Positions 1 to 6,816 of a stretch of 64,000 bases of DNA are shown here, piece after piece. Positions within the stretch are counted from its first letter, which is position 1. Every line of letters starts with the position of its first letter. The translations under genes were made by a program, and so were the position numbers. The DNA comes from a virus. Below the pieces are notes generated by a model that made no database searches, was not told where the DNA came from, and saw only the letters and a program-made list of their open reading frames with translations. The stretch lies in the IMG/VR virus record IMGVR_UViG_3300032093_007999, positions 1-64,000 of that record, one strand, 5' to 3'.

Positions 1-2
1 AA

Positions 3-221
3 ACTGAATTAATATCAACAATTGTAAGAGTTGCTTTGTACATTATAGTTGGGGTCGGAATTGTCACAACTGGGGTTTATGTGTTTACAATGATAATGGG
101 TAAAGACACACAAGTAATAAGTGCGGCTTGGTCAAACATATTTGGAATACTTTTAACCAACGCATTTTCAATTGTCGGAACAATAATGGGTATAAAATAT
201 GCAACAGAAAATAAAAAATAA
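3..221 (+). CDS. Small membrane protein, probable holin (5' end outside window)
   Basis: The reading frame is open from the left edge of the window, so the true start lies upstream. The visible 72 residues contain two hydrophobic segments (VALYIIVGVGIVTTGVYVF and, after a short charged turn, FGILLTNAFSIVGTIMGI) and end in a charged tail, ATENKK. That shape fits a class II-type holin or a similar small inner-membrane protein that lets endolysin reach the peptidoglycan. The assignment leans on context, since a GH19 endolysin gene starts 12 nt downstream. No family-specific motif is visible, so another small membrane protein is possible. Confidence 0.55.
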   Translation, partial: TELISTIVRVALYIIVGVGIVTTGVYVFTMIMGKDTQVISAAWSNIFGILLTNAFSIVGTIMGIKYATENKK

Positions 222-233
222 ATAATAATAGTT

Positions 234-1061
234 ATGTTAGTAAAATTAGGATCAAAAGGTGGTGATGTTGTGGAAATACAAAAAAAATTAGGATTAAAGT
301 CTGATGGTGATTTTGGACCGAAAACTGAATCAGCGGTTAAAGATTGGCAAACAAAAAACGGATTAACACCAGATGGGATCATAACTTCATCAAACAAAAG
401 TTGGGATTTAATGTTTGGTACAACCCTCATAAAAGAAGATGTTGTTATAAAACCTGTTGAGGGTTTAAATATTGAAAAACTTAATGGAATCATACCTGAT
501 TCTGTTATATCTCAAATTTCAGAAACCGCAAAAAAATTCAATATTACAAACAATTTGAGATTGGCTCACTTTTTGGCACAATGTTCTCACGAATCAGGAG
601 GTTTTAAGGCAGTTTCTGAAAACTTAAATTATTCTGCCGATGGACTAAAAAAAGTATTTGGTAAATATTTTCCAGGAAATCTTGCGGAATCATATGCTAA
701 ACAACCTGAGAAAATCGCATCAAGAGTTTATGGTGGGAGAATGGGTAATGGTGATGAATCAACAAAAGAAGGGTATAAATTTAGAGGTAGAGGTTATATA
801 CAATTGACAGGGAAAGGGAATTACATTAAATTTACTCAATTTATAGGTGAAGATTGTGTCTCAAATCCTGATTTAGTTGCAACAAAATACCCATTAGCAT
901 CTGCGGCATTTTTCTTTAATAATAATAGTTTATGGTCAATATGTGATTTAGGATCATCAGATGAGGTTGTCACAAAAGTAACGAAGAGAGTAAATGGTGG
1001 GACAAATGGTCTTGATGATAGAATCAAAAAATTCAAAAAATATTACGAATTATTAAAGTAA
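234..1061 (+). CDS. Endolysin: peptidoglycan-binding domain plus GH19 (chitinase-like) lysozyme
   Basis: A 275-aa muralytic enzyme. Residues 1-60 form a peptidoglycan-binding type 1 domain (repeat pattern GDVVEIQKKLG, DGDFGPKTESAVKDWQ, GLTPDGII). Residues about 105-275 are a glycoside hydrolase family 19 domain: AHFLAQCSHESGG carries the expected catalytic Glu120, with Glu129 a candidate second acid. The conserved substrate-cleft motif FRGRGYIQLTG lies at 183-193. GH19 endolysins cleave the glycan strand between MurNAc and GlcNAc. There is no signal peptide, so release would depend on the holin-like protein just upstream. The start at 234 is the only ATG giving a complete binding domain. Confidence 0.93.
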   Translation: MLVKLGSKGGDVVEIQKKLGLKSDGDFGPKTESAVKDWQTKNGLTPDGIITSSNKSWDLMFGTTLIKEDVVIKPVEGLNIEKLNGIIPDSVISQISETAKKFNITNNLRLAHFLAQCSHESGGFKAVSENLNYSADGLKKVFGKYFPGNLAESYAKQPEKIASRVYGGRMGNGDESTKEGYKFRGRGYIQLTGKGNYIKFTQFIGEDCVSNPDLVATKYPLASAAFFFNNNSLWSICDLGSSDEVVTKVTKRVNGGTNGLDDRIKKFKKYYELLK

Positions 1062-1066
1062 TAAAG

Positions 1067-1074
1067 TATTTATA
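1067..1074 (+). promoter_or_regulatory. Late-type promoter octamer TATTTATA
   Basis: Perfect octamer preceded by G, 13 nt before the ATG at 1088, in the short gap after the endolysin gene. Confidence 0.6.
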
Positions 1075-1087
1075 ATTTAAATAGGTT

Positions 1088-1765
1088 ATGGGATCAAAAA
1101 TAACCCTAAATGAGGGGGACATAAAAGATATTTTAAGACAACATAAGTTGATTAAAGAATATATTGATATTTCCGATATTATATCTACCAATATAAAAAA
1201 AGACACCCCTAATTATAAATCTTTTATTGAGTTTTTAAATGGGAATGTTGATCTTGATCAGATAGTCAATGATATTGAAGGATTTTTTAAAAAGTCATCC
1301 GACATTGAAGTGGTTAAAGGTACATTATCGGATGATGAAAGATATAAAAGAATATTACAAGGAGTTGGTGCCCCTGTTACCGATGAGAATATGAAATTTA
1401 TGTATGCTTGGAGACAGGGTGAAGGTGGTAAAGCGGCGTTTAACCCGTTTAACACAACAAAGAAAACGAGTAAGTCAAAATTTTATAATTGTTTAAGAAG
1501 AAAAGAAGGTAAATGTACAGGTGGTGTTATGAACTATACTAGTGAACAAGAAGGAATACAAGCAACAATTGACACATTAAATTTAAGTTATTATGATTGT
1601 ATAACTGATGGGTTAAAAAATAATATTGGGGCTAAGAAAATAGCTAGAAGTTGTAGAAAAGCCCTTAAAACTTGGGGTACTGGAGATTTGATCGCAAAAG
1701 TTTTAGATGGAAAAAGATTGAACCCATCCCCAATACCAACATCAATAACAAAAGTTGATAGTTAA
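1088..1765 (+). CDS. Putative second peptidoglycan hydrolase (lysozyme-like)
   Basis: A 225-aa protein. The C-terminal half has the pattern MYAWRQGEGGKAAFNPFNTT, then GVMNYTSEQEGIQATIDTL, then YDCITDGL. This resembles a lysozyme/transglycosylase-like domain seen in phage muralytic proteins, where a Glu in the W-x-x-x-E-G segment would be the acid. The N-terminus (KITLNEGDIKDILRQHKLIKE) resembles the probable capsid-targeting peptides found on several proteins in this window, so the enzyme may be packaged in the virion rather than act only at lysis. It lies between the endolysin and a membrane protein. The family assignment comes from motif memory, not a search. Confidence 0.55.
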   Translation: MGSKITLNEGDIKDILRQHKLIKEYIDISDIISTNIKKDTPNYKSFIEFLNGNVDLDQIVNDIEGFFKKSSDIEVVKGTLSDDERYKRILQGVGAPVTDENMKFMYAWRQGEGGKAAFNPFNTTKKTSKSKFYNCLRRKEGKCTGGVMNYTSEQEGIQATIDTLNLSYYDCITDGLKNNIGAKKIARSCRKALKTWGTGDLIAKVLDGKRLNPSPIPTSITKVDS

Positions 1766-1766
1766 T

Positions 1767-2375
1767 ATGGAGAATTTTGTGGGGATTATTATTGCATTTA
1801 TATCTGGTGTTATTGGGCCGATATTGATCATGTTAGTAAAAAACAAGTTAGAGAAGAAAGAAAAACCTGATATGGTTAGAGAAACTTTAAAAGTTTCAGA
1901 ACTTGTTAATCAGAAAATTGAACACATAAAAGAGGAGTTTAGGGCGGATAGAGTTTGGGTAACACAATTCCATAATGGGGGGAATTTTTACCCGACAGGT
2001 AAATCAATGGCTAAATTCTCAATAATTTATGAATCAGTTAGTCCAGGTGTTCAGTCAGTCCAAACCAATTTCCATAATATACCTGTTAATTTATTCTCAA
2101 AGTCAATAAATGAATTACTTATCAATGATACAATTGAAATCTATGATTATAAAGATGAGACTATTGCAACTTTTGGTCTTAAATATATTGCGGAAGACAC
2201 AGGATGTAAATCTGGGTATTTATTTGCAATAAAAACAATAGATGATAAATTTATTGGAACATTAGGACTTGACTATACAAAAAGAAAGACAAGACTGGAT
2301 ATTGAATCAATTAATCATTTACAACTACACGCAACATCATTAGGTGGTGTTTTAATGAATCATTTAACTCAATAA
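1767..2375 (+). CDS. Membrane-anchored protein with GAF-like domain
   Basis: About 202 aa. I use the ATG at 1767 because it follows the upstream stop by one base; an earlier TTG would overlap that gene. Residues 5-27 are one transmembrane helix (IIIAFISGVIGPILIMLV). A basic and coiled segment follows, then a globular domain with RVWVTQFHNGGNFYPTGKSM and later GYLFAIKTIDDKFIGTLGLDY. The latter looks like the end of a GAF/PAS-type fold. The topology suggests a single-pass inner-membrane protein with a cytoplasmic domain. Its place in the lysis cassette suggests a role in lysis or lysis timing, but no function is established. Confidence 0.6.
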   Translation: MENFVGIIIAFISGVIGPILIMLVKNKLEKKEKPDMVRETLKVSELVNQKIEHIKEEFRADRVWVTQFHNGGNFYPTGKSMAKFSIIYESVSPGVQSVQTNFHNIPVNLFSKSINELLINDTIEIYDYKDETIATFGLKYIAEDTGCKSGYLFAIKTIDDKFIGTLGLDYTKRKTRLDIESINHLQLHATSLGGVLMNHLTQ

Positions 2376-2399
2376 TTTTTTTTATCTAATATAATTTCA

Positions 2400-2407
2400 T
2401 ATCTTTG
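2400..2407 (+). promoter_or_regulatory. Bacteroidetes-type -7 element TATCTTTG
   Basis: Matches TAnnTTTG and ends only 4 nt before the ATG at 2412, so the mRNA should be leaderless or nearly so. No clear TTG lies at the -33 distance. Confidence 0.55.
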
Positions 2408-2411
2408 TGGT

Positions 2412-2912
2412 ATGAATATATTTTTCCTTGATTACGATACTAAAAAATGTGCGGAATATCATTGTGATAAGCACGTAGTAAAAATGGTACTTGAGACTGC
2501 TCAATTATTGTGTGGATCTCATTGGATTATGGGATCTGAAGCCCCTTATAAATTATCACATAAAAATCATCCTTGTGCGATTTGGGTTAGAGAATCATTA
2601 TCTAACTACCTCTATCTATGTGATCTTGGATTAGAATTATGTAAAGAATATACCTACAGATATGGTAAAAGACATAAATCACAAGATATTATTGAGTGGT
2701 GTTTAGTTAATAAACCAAATATTCACGATATTGGTTTTACATGTCCACCATTGGCAATGCCTGATGAGTTTAAAGTTGTAAGTTATTGTTACCCAATAGA
2801 ATCGGTAATATTATCATACCAAAAATATTATAAAGGTGGTAAGTCAGAAATTGTTTCTTGGAAAAATAGACCCATTCCTGAATGGTTTTATACTAACGAA
2901 GTATTTATATGA
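2412..2912 (+). CDS. Conserved phage protein of unknown function (CDKH motif)
   Basis: A 166-aa soluble protein. It starts MNIFFLDYDTKKCAEYHCDKHVVKM and contains HKNHPCAIWVRES, CKEYTYRYGKRH and CPPLAMPD. I recognise this pattern as a family common in large environmental phages with no assigned role. The conserved Cys, Asp, Lys and His residues of CDKH and the HPCAIW segment could form an active or metal site, but that is inference. The gene has its own host-type promoter element directly against the start codon, unlike the late genes around it, which suggests early expression. Confidence 0.75.
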   Translation: MNIFFLDYDTKKCAEYHCDKHVVKMVLETAQLLCGSHWIMGSEAPYKLSHKNHPCAIWVRESLSNYLYLCDLGLELCKEYTYRYGKRHKSQDIIEWCLVNKPNIHDIGFTCPPLAMPDEFKVVSYCYPIESVILSYQKYYKGGKSEIVSWKNRPIPEWFYTNEVFI

Positions 2913-2928
2913 AAATACTTTTAAAATA

Positions 2929-3663
2929 ATGGAACTTAATGAAGCAAATACATATGATTTTCCTGTTGGGTCTGTGGATTCGGGAAATGTTGTTTTAGGT
3001 GGAACTAATAACAATTGGGGAGGATCTATGGAAAGAGCGTTAGAGGTTGCATCTATTGCCAGAAAATGTTCGGGTAAGAAAAATATAGTAACATCCCAAA
3101 AAAGATCTAGAAAACTTACTGCGGCGGGAAATACTTCGGATCATTATGAAGGTAATAAAAATGCTTATGCGGTTGATATAAGCGCTAAAGGTAAAAAAGG
3201 TGATGAGTTACTTAATTGTATAATGAGTGATTTTGAAAATGGTCAATATTCTAATTATCAAGGAGGTAAATGGTTAAACATAAAGATTGATGGTTATAGA
3301 TATCAATTTGGTTGGAGGGTTAAGGATCACTATGATCATATTCACGTTGGTGTGAAAAAGATTGGGGGATCAACCACAGATGATCAAGAAGTTGAGTCTA
3401 CTTCTTCTTACCAATTTAATGAGAAATCTAAAGAGAATTTAAATAAATTGTTTGACGAACTAAAAAAACGAAATATTTCAGATCCTGAATCTGCAATAAA
3501 AGACTGGATTGGAAAGGAAGAAGATCAAAAAGATCTCAAATTTAAGTCGTTCCAAGATATACTAAAGTCAGACCAATTCAAAGCATTAAGTAAAATGCTA
3601 TCCAAAGAAGAGGTTTCAAAAATTGACGAAGAAATAGTTAGAATAAAAAAAATTATGAAATAA
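2929..3663 (+). CDS. M15-type (VanY-like) peptidase, probable cell-wall peptidase
   Basis: About 244 aa. I start at ATG 2929 because an upstream in-frame ATG at 2836 would overlap the previous gene. SDHYEGNKNAYAVDIS and DHYDHIHVGVKK match the zinc site of the M15/VanY D-Ala-D-Ala carboxypeptidase and L-Ala-D-Glu endopeptidase group (H-x6/7-D plus H-x-H). The C-terminal 70 residues are charged and helical with no recognised domain. Together with the GH19 enzyme and the lysozyme-like protein, it gives this cassette both glycan-strand and peptide-stem cleavage. A virion-borne role is also possible. Confidence 0.75.
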   Translation: MELNEANTYDFPVGSVDSGNVVLGGTNNNWGGSMERALEVASIARKCSGKKNIVTSQKRSRKLTAAGNTSDHYEGNKNAYAVDISAKGKKGDELLNCIMSDFENGQYSNYQGGKWLNIKIDGYRYQFGWRVKDHYDHIHVGVKKIGGSTTDDQEVESTSSYQFNEKSKENLNKLFDELKKRNISDPESAIKDWIGKEEDQKDLKFKSFQDILKSDQFKALSKMLSKEEVSKIDEEIVRIKKIMK

Positions 3664-3674
3664 TTTAGATTTCT

Positions 3675-3705
3675 TTTGTTTTTTACATATTTATTTCTAC
3701 ATTTG
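3675..3705 (+). promoter_or_regulatory. Host-type promoter TTTG-N19-TACATTTG
   Basis: A TTTG at 3675-3678 is followed after 19 nt by TACATTTG at 3698-3705, the Bacteroidetes sigma-ABfr consensus layout. It is the first of four such promoters in 450 bp. Confidence 0.65.
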
Positions 3706-3742
3706 TAAAAGATTTATAATCAAAAAAAAAATAACAAGGGTA

Positions 3743-3773
3743 TTGTCTAATTAAAAAATTATATATATCTTTG
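3743..3773 (+). promoter_or_regulatory. Host-type promoter TTG-N20-TATCTTTG
   Basis: TTG at 3743-3745 and TATCTTTG at 3766-3773. It would give the 52-aa gene at 3823 a leader of roughly 45 nt. Confidence 0.7.
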
Positions 3774-3822
3774 TAAAACAATTTGGGAGTTCTTTTATTA
3801 TTAACCTTTAAACACATTAGAT

Positions 3823-3981
3823 ATGTCGGAAGATATGATCAATGATGTGGACAACAAAGAATCTGTGATGTACGGATATCGCAATTCAGAGGGTAAGATG
3901 TTTTGGACATCTAACCTTGAATTTGCACAGATCCGAGCAAACTTCTACGGAACTTATGATGTCTACGAAGAAAAAAACTAA
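3823..3981 (+). CDS. Small acidic protein of 52 aa, unknown
   Basis: A short gene starting MSEDMINDVDNKESVMYGYR and ending TYDVYEEKN. It is flanked by host-type promoters on both sides, which argues for strong early expression. The composition (aromatic, acidic, no membrane segment) is protein-like, and the frame is open from ATG to TAA with no competing frame. No family is recognised. Small early phage proteins with this build often bind host enzymes, but nothing here shows a target. Confidence 0.6.
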   Translation: MSEDMINDVDNKESVMYGYRNSEGKMFWTSNLEFAQIRANFYGTYDVYEEKN

Positions 3982-3989
3982 CAAAGTAC

Positions 3990-4020
3990 TTGACACTTTA
4001 AAAAAAGTTTTGTAACTTTG
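3990..4020 (+). promoter_or_regulatory. Host-type promoter TTGACA-N-TAACTTTG (copy 1)
   Basis: TTG at 3990-3992, 20-nt spacer, TAACTTTG at 4013-4020, followed by TAAAAC. It sits in a segment (ACAAAGTACTTGACA) repeated about 108 bp downstream. Confidence 0.75.
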
Positions 4021-4027
4021 TAAAACC

Positions 4028-4080
4028 TTTCAGAGAAAAGGTTGGGATTTCTGTAAAACTGTAGTTTCCTAACTCTGAAA
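4028..4080 (+). ncRNA. Short RNA or leader bounded by TTTCAGAG/CTCTGAAA
   Basis: Transcription from the promoter at 3990-4020 would start just before this element. Its ends, TTTCAGAG (4028-4035) and CTCTGAAA (4073-4080), are perfect complements and close an approximately 37-nt interior. The downstream tract is A-rich, not T-rich, so this is not a normal terminator. It may be a processed small RNA or a stabilising 5' hairpin on the longer transcript. No coding frame fits. Confidence 0.4.
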
Positions 4081-4098
4081 AAAAAATTGACAAAGTAC

Positions 4099-4129
4099 TT
4101 GACAAATAAAAATAAAAGTCTTAACTTTG
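4099..4129 (+). promoter_or_regulatory. Host-type promoter TTGACA-N-TAACTTTG (copy 2)
   Basis: TTG at 4099-4101, 20-nt spacer, TAACTTTG at 4122-4129. The predicted transcript starts near 4136, right before the first hairpin of the large structured RNA. Confidence 0.75.
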
Positions 4130-4135
4130 TAAAAC

Positions 4136-5055
4136 AAATTCGGAAACGTCCGAAATCGTTCTTTGAAAAAATGGAATATCCATTCAGAATGTTTGATGAT
4201 GAGACCCTTGTGGTTGATTTTAAATAACAAACTGATAAATGATATTTGGCTGTGTATGGTCATTAAATAAACTACGAAAGTAGGATAAAGTGGGTCAGAA
4301 GTGTAACTGATCTGCGGTTTGGGAAACCGAACTTGAGTACACAAGCGGGATACCGTTTAACCTTTAGTACCGAGGGCAACGCTGTAGGGAAAGTGGTTAG
4401 ATGATTGGGCGATGTGGGTCGTCTGATTGAGGTGGGAACACCAATAGGAATAACCCGTAGGAGTATTGCAAAAAATAGGATTATCCGATCTTATTATTGC
4501 GTGTTCCAATATCAGAGAGGACTTAAAACCGAAAGGTATGATAACAAACAGGTGGTGCTGACATTATCCTTGATAAACTTCTACCAAGGGGTTAATCACG
4601 AAGTAATCTTAAAATATGGAGATGGGGACATTTCAGAGAGTAGTTGAGTATCGTGTCGCTCAAAAGGTGACTTGGCTCGGTTGGCGGACCACTACTTTCA
4701 TAATCCACGACACAAAAGACTTATGAATGAATTATTCAAACTAATTTAAACATTAAGGAAAAGTGTCCGTCAGGTTTGGATGAAAGGTGACTACATAGTA
4801 ATGAGCCGTTCATTGCACACAAGGATCCCAAGTCTGAGTGTAATTATCCGAAAAACCTTTAGTCCCGCAAGGACGAACTGGGGAGGCATCCTCGGAAAGA
4901 GTCAAGTAAGGTGAGAGTAATCCAAACCTCAAGGAGTGGTTCACCTAAAAAACCGTCACTGAGAAATACTTCTCAAAAGGAAGTGGATAAGAGTAGAAAC
5001 AATAATGACTCTAAAGGTTCTCACAAAAAACTGTAATCTCAGGTTTTTATTTTTA
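4136..5055 (+). ncRNA. Candidate giant structured noncoding RNA (about 0.9 kb)
   Basis: No convincing protein frame exists here, and local GC is higher than in neighbouring intergenic DNA. Many strong local hairpins are visible: CGGA/TCCG at 4141-4152, CTAC-GAAA-GTAG at 4272-4283, GGTCAG/CTGATC at 4294-4312, CGGTTT/AAACCG at 4315-4329, CTTG/CAAG at 4332-4345, GGTG-GGAA-CACC at 4431-4442, GTCC/GGAC at 4862-4874, GAGG/CCTC at 4883-4893, GAGAA/TTCTC at 4961-4974. Several have GNRA-type loops typical of large folded RNAs. Two tandem host-type promoters lie before it and two terminator-like hairpins after it. Size, phage location and closeness to a tmRNA recall GOLLD and ROOL RNAs; I cannot confirm membership. 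It lacks flanking exons and a maturase, so a self-splicing intron is unlikely. Confidence 0.72.
5025..5055 (+). terminator. Terminator-like hairpin ending the large RNA
   Basis: AAAAACTG and CAGGTTTTT pair around TAATCT with one bulge, followed by ATTTTT. Confidence 0.5.
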
Positions 5056-5086
5056 GGTTTATAATCTTATAAGAAAAAAATTAATA

Positions 5087-5113
5087 GGGACAGGAAACTG
5101 ATCCCTTTTTTTT
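5087..5113 (+). terminator. Rho-independent terminator
   Basis: GGGACAG (5087-5093), GAAA loop, CTGATCCC (5098-5105; one bulged A), then eight T. This is probably the definitive end of the transcript carrying the large RNA. Confidence 0.8.
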
Positions 5114-5132
5114 GTGCCCTAAAAAATAATAA

Positions 5133-5176
5133 TCGCACAACACTAAATTATAGAAATCGCACAACACTAAACTATA
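5133..5176. repeat. Two 20-bp direct repeats, 24-bp period
   Basis: TCGCACAACACTAAATTATA at 5133-5152 and the same sequence with one change (C for T) at 5157-5176. They lie between the end of the large RNA and the tmRNA terminator. Their role is unknown; possible protein-binding sites. Confidence 0.7.
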
Positions 5177-5186
5177 ATTTTAACGC

Positions 5187-5213
5187 ATAAATAAACCCCA
5201 TCATAAGATGAGG
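5187..5213 (-). terminator. Terminator of the tmRNA gene
   Basis: On the minus strand CCTCATC, loop TTAT, GATGGGG form a 7-bp stem (one T-G pair) followed by TTTATTTAT. It lies 9 nt beyond the tmRNA CCA end. Confidence 0.65.
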
Positions 5214-5221
5214 TTCTTAAT

Positions 5222-5622
5222 TGGTGGAGATGGAGGGCTCCGACTCCCTCGTCCAGATCATTTCGTTTAACGATGACTACACGTTTAGGTTAACATTTTC
5301 TAATGTTCCAAAATAGATGGTTTTTTTATATCCGAACCAACAAACAGATATGACCATATAACCCCCTGATCATTAGGGGTTTGTATCTTTTCGGGTAGAT
5401 ACGACACCTTAATCACTCCTGTTCCTGAGCGTATGTGAACCGGCTCGCGTTTCCGTTAACTTATTAAGCCACAGTAACTTCAGAAGTACGGATAAGTCCG
5501 ATAGCTTCCATTTTGTTTAGCACATTGCCAGTTATAATTTGAATCAGTTTTTAAGGAGATTAATTCAGTCTCCACGTGCCATACATTATCCGACCAATGC
5601 CTGTCAAATCCAATACATCCCC
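5222..5622 (-). ncRNA. ssrA: Phage-encoded tmRNA (SsrA) with 21-residue tag
   Basis: Complete one-piece tmRNA of 401 nt. The 5' end GGGGATG pairs with CATCTCC before ACCA, giving a 7-bp acceptor stem with the G3-U pair that alanyl-tRNA synthetase recognises. The 5' GGATTTGACAGG matches the tmRNA D-arm; the 3' part has CTAAACGTGTAG and a GAGGG/CCCTC T-stem. The T-loop is 8 nt, one longer than usual. Pseudoknot PK1 is visible: GGAGA/TCTCC at 5569-5573 and 5555-5559, with TGAAT/ATTCA as second helix. Ten nt later the frame resumes at GGC (5527-5529) after TATAACT, encoding GNVLNKMEAI then GLIRTSEVTVA and two TAA stops. CCA is encoded. It would rescue stalled ribosomes and tag their products. The tag ends TVA instead of the usual LAA. 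Confidence 0.93.
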
Positions 5623-5702
5623 GTATGTTGTAAATGGATATTATCAAAGAACTTTATATATACAAATATAAGTATATTATTAAATATATCAAATATAACA
5701 TA

Positions 5703-5710
5703 TATTTATT
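5703..5710 (+). promoter_or_regulatory. Late-type octamer TATTTATT
   Basis: One mismatch from TATTTATA; only 5 nt before the ATG at 5716, so the transcript would be almost leaderless. Confidence 0.45.
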
Positions 5711-5715
5711 TTAGT

Positions 5716-6798
5716 ATGGAAAACGAAGATCTTGATTATAGTCCAATTTACGAACTATTATTGTCAATTAAAAAGGGGTTTAATCCTGGTTGGTATGTGA
5801 GTCGTTATGATGATCTTTTAGATCATATTAATTTTAATGAAAAAAATCCGGGTTTAAGTAAAGTAACTATTACGTTTGATAATGATGATGATTTTTTTGA
5901 TTTATTTGAACTTGATGATGATGATAGATATTGGATAAGGAGGTTTGAAGATTCTTATTGGGATGCGGATTATGGCACATATGATGTGGAGGAAGCTTGG
6001 AGCGAAGGGTGGTTGTATGAATATTTTTTAAATAATGATAACAAAAATAAATTAAATACGATTGTTGATATAACTAATAAAGATTTAATTAATAAAGATT
6101 GGCGCCAAAAATCAAAATATTTTTATGAACACTTCCCAAACGAATCTGATTGGGTATATGGTGAATATGCTACCATTGAGCATGAATGTAAACTACAGTC
6201 TTGTAGGGAAGAGGTTGAAAGTGAGTTAGGGAATAGATTTAAATATTTTGGAATTAGAGAAGTATCCTCAATGTACAAATATGTTACTTCTGTAAACATA
6301 CTAATTAAGTTGTTTCAAACTATAAATGGGAGTAGTGAAGAATCTACATTGAAGGACTTATTACACTCTATAGTTAATAAGTACACTAAACAAAATTATG
6401 GTATGTATAATGAGTCATACTATAATACTGGATGTCATAATTTTGATAATGAATATTTTAATAGTCAAATAACAAGATATTTTGATAACATTTTGGAATC
6501 ACTATATGATTCTGAAGAGTATAATGATGTTGAGGAATATTATAGTATTATTCGTTTTGTTGCTAACAAATATGGTTTTGATAAATGGATTAATTTACAA
6601 AGAAATAAAAATCTATACTTCAGAGTTAAAAGTGTGGATCCCAAAACAAATAAATTGTTAATAGAAATTGTTAATAACATAACTAATTCTACCACTAAAA
6701 GATCCTTAACTTATGATGAATTCATTAGATTTGAGAGTCAATATGAATTATTCATAGAAAATAAAAAAAATATAAAAAAGTTTTTAAAATTGATTTAA
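5716..6798 (+). CDS. Acidic protein of 360 aa, unknown
   Basis: I use the ATG at 5716 (MENEDLDYSPIYELLLSIKKG). The frame stays open upstream to 5539, but that part runs through the tmRNA gene and is not protein-like. The N-terminal 120 residues are rich in Asp and Tyr (DNDDDFFDLFELDDDDRYW). The centre has Cys-containing segments (EHECKLQSCREEVE) and the C-terminus is helical and charged. No domain is recognised. It is divergent from the tmRNA and precedes a metallopeptidase gene by 18 nt. Confidence 0.7.
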   Translation: MENEDLDYSPIYELLLSIKKGFNPGWYVSRYDDLLDHINFNEKNPGLSKVTITFDNDDDFFDLFELDDDDRYWIRRFEDSYWDADYGTYDVEEAWSEGWLYEYFLNNDNKNKLNTIVDITNKDLINKDWRQKSKYFYEHFPNESDWVYGEYATIEHECKLQSCREEVESELGNRFKYFGIREVSSMYKYVTSVNILIKLFQTINGSSEESTLKDLLHSIVNKYTKQNYGMYNESYYNTGCHNFDNEYFNSQITRYFDNILESLYDSEEYNDVEEYYSIIRFVANKYGFDKWINLQRNKNLYFRVKSVDPKTNKLLIEIVNNITNSTTKRSLTYDEFIRFESQYELFIENKKNIKKFLKLI

Positions 6799-6804
6799 TT
6801 TTCA

Positions 6805-6812
6805 TACATTTG
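6805..6812 (+). promoter_or_regulatory. Bacteroidetes-type -7 element TACATTTG
   Basis: TACATTTG followed by TGGT and the ATG at 6817; the same TTTGTGGTATG context occurs at the gene starting at 2412. Leaderless transcription is expected. Confidence 0.55.
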
Positions 6813-6816
6813 TGGT

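Noticed and set aside
4069-4344. 91-residue open frame on the minus strand
   Set aside because: Antisense to two promoters and the start of the large RNA; composition is not protein-like.
4405-4647. 80-residue open frame on the plus strand
   Set aside because: It lies inside the structured RNA, has no promoter or start context, and its sequence (TPIGITRRSIAKNRIIRSYY) has no protein-like pattern.
4860-4920. RNase P-like GGAAAG segments in the large RNA
   Set aside because: The short GGAAAGAGTC match is not joined by other conserved RNase P blocks in the right order.
4136-5055. Self-splicing group I or II intron
   Set aside because: No flanking exons of one gene, no GUGYG start or domain V-like end, no recognisable group I core, no intron-encoded protein.
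5539-5715. 5' extension of the 360-aa gene to ATG 5539
   Set aside because: The extension runs antisense through the 5' part of the tmRNA; the ATG at 5716 has an octamer directly upstream.
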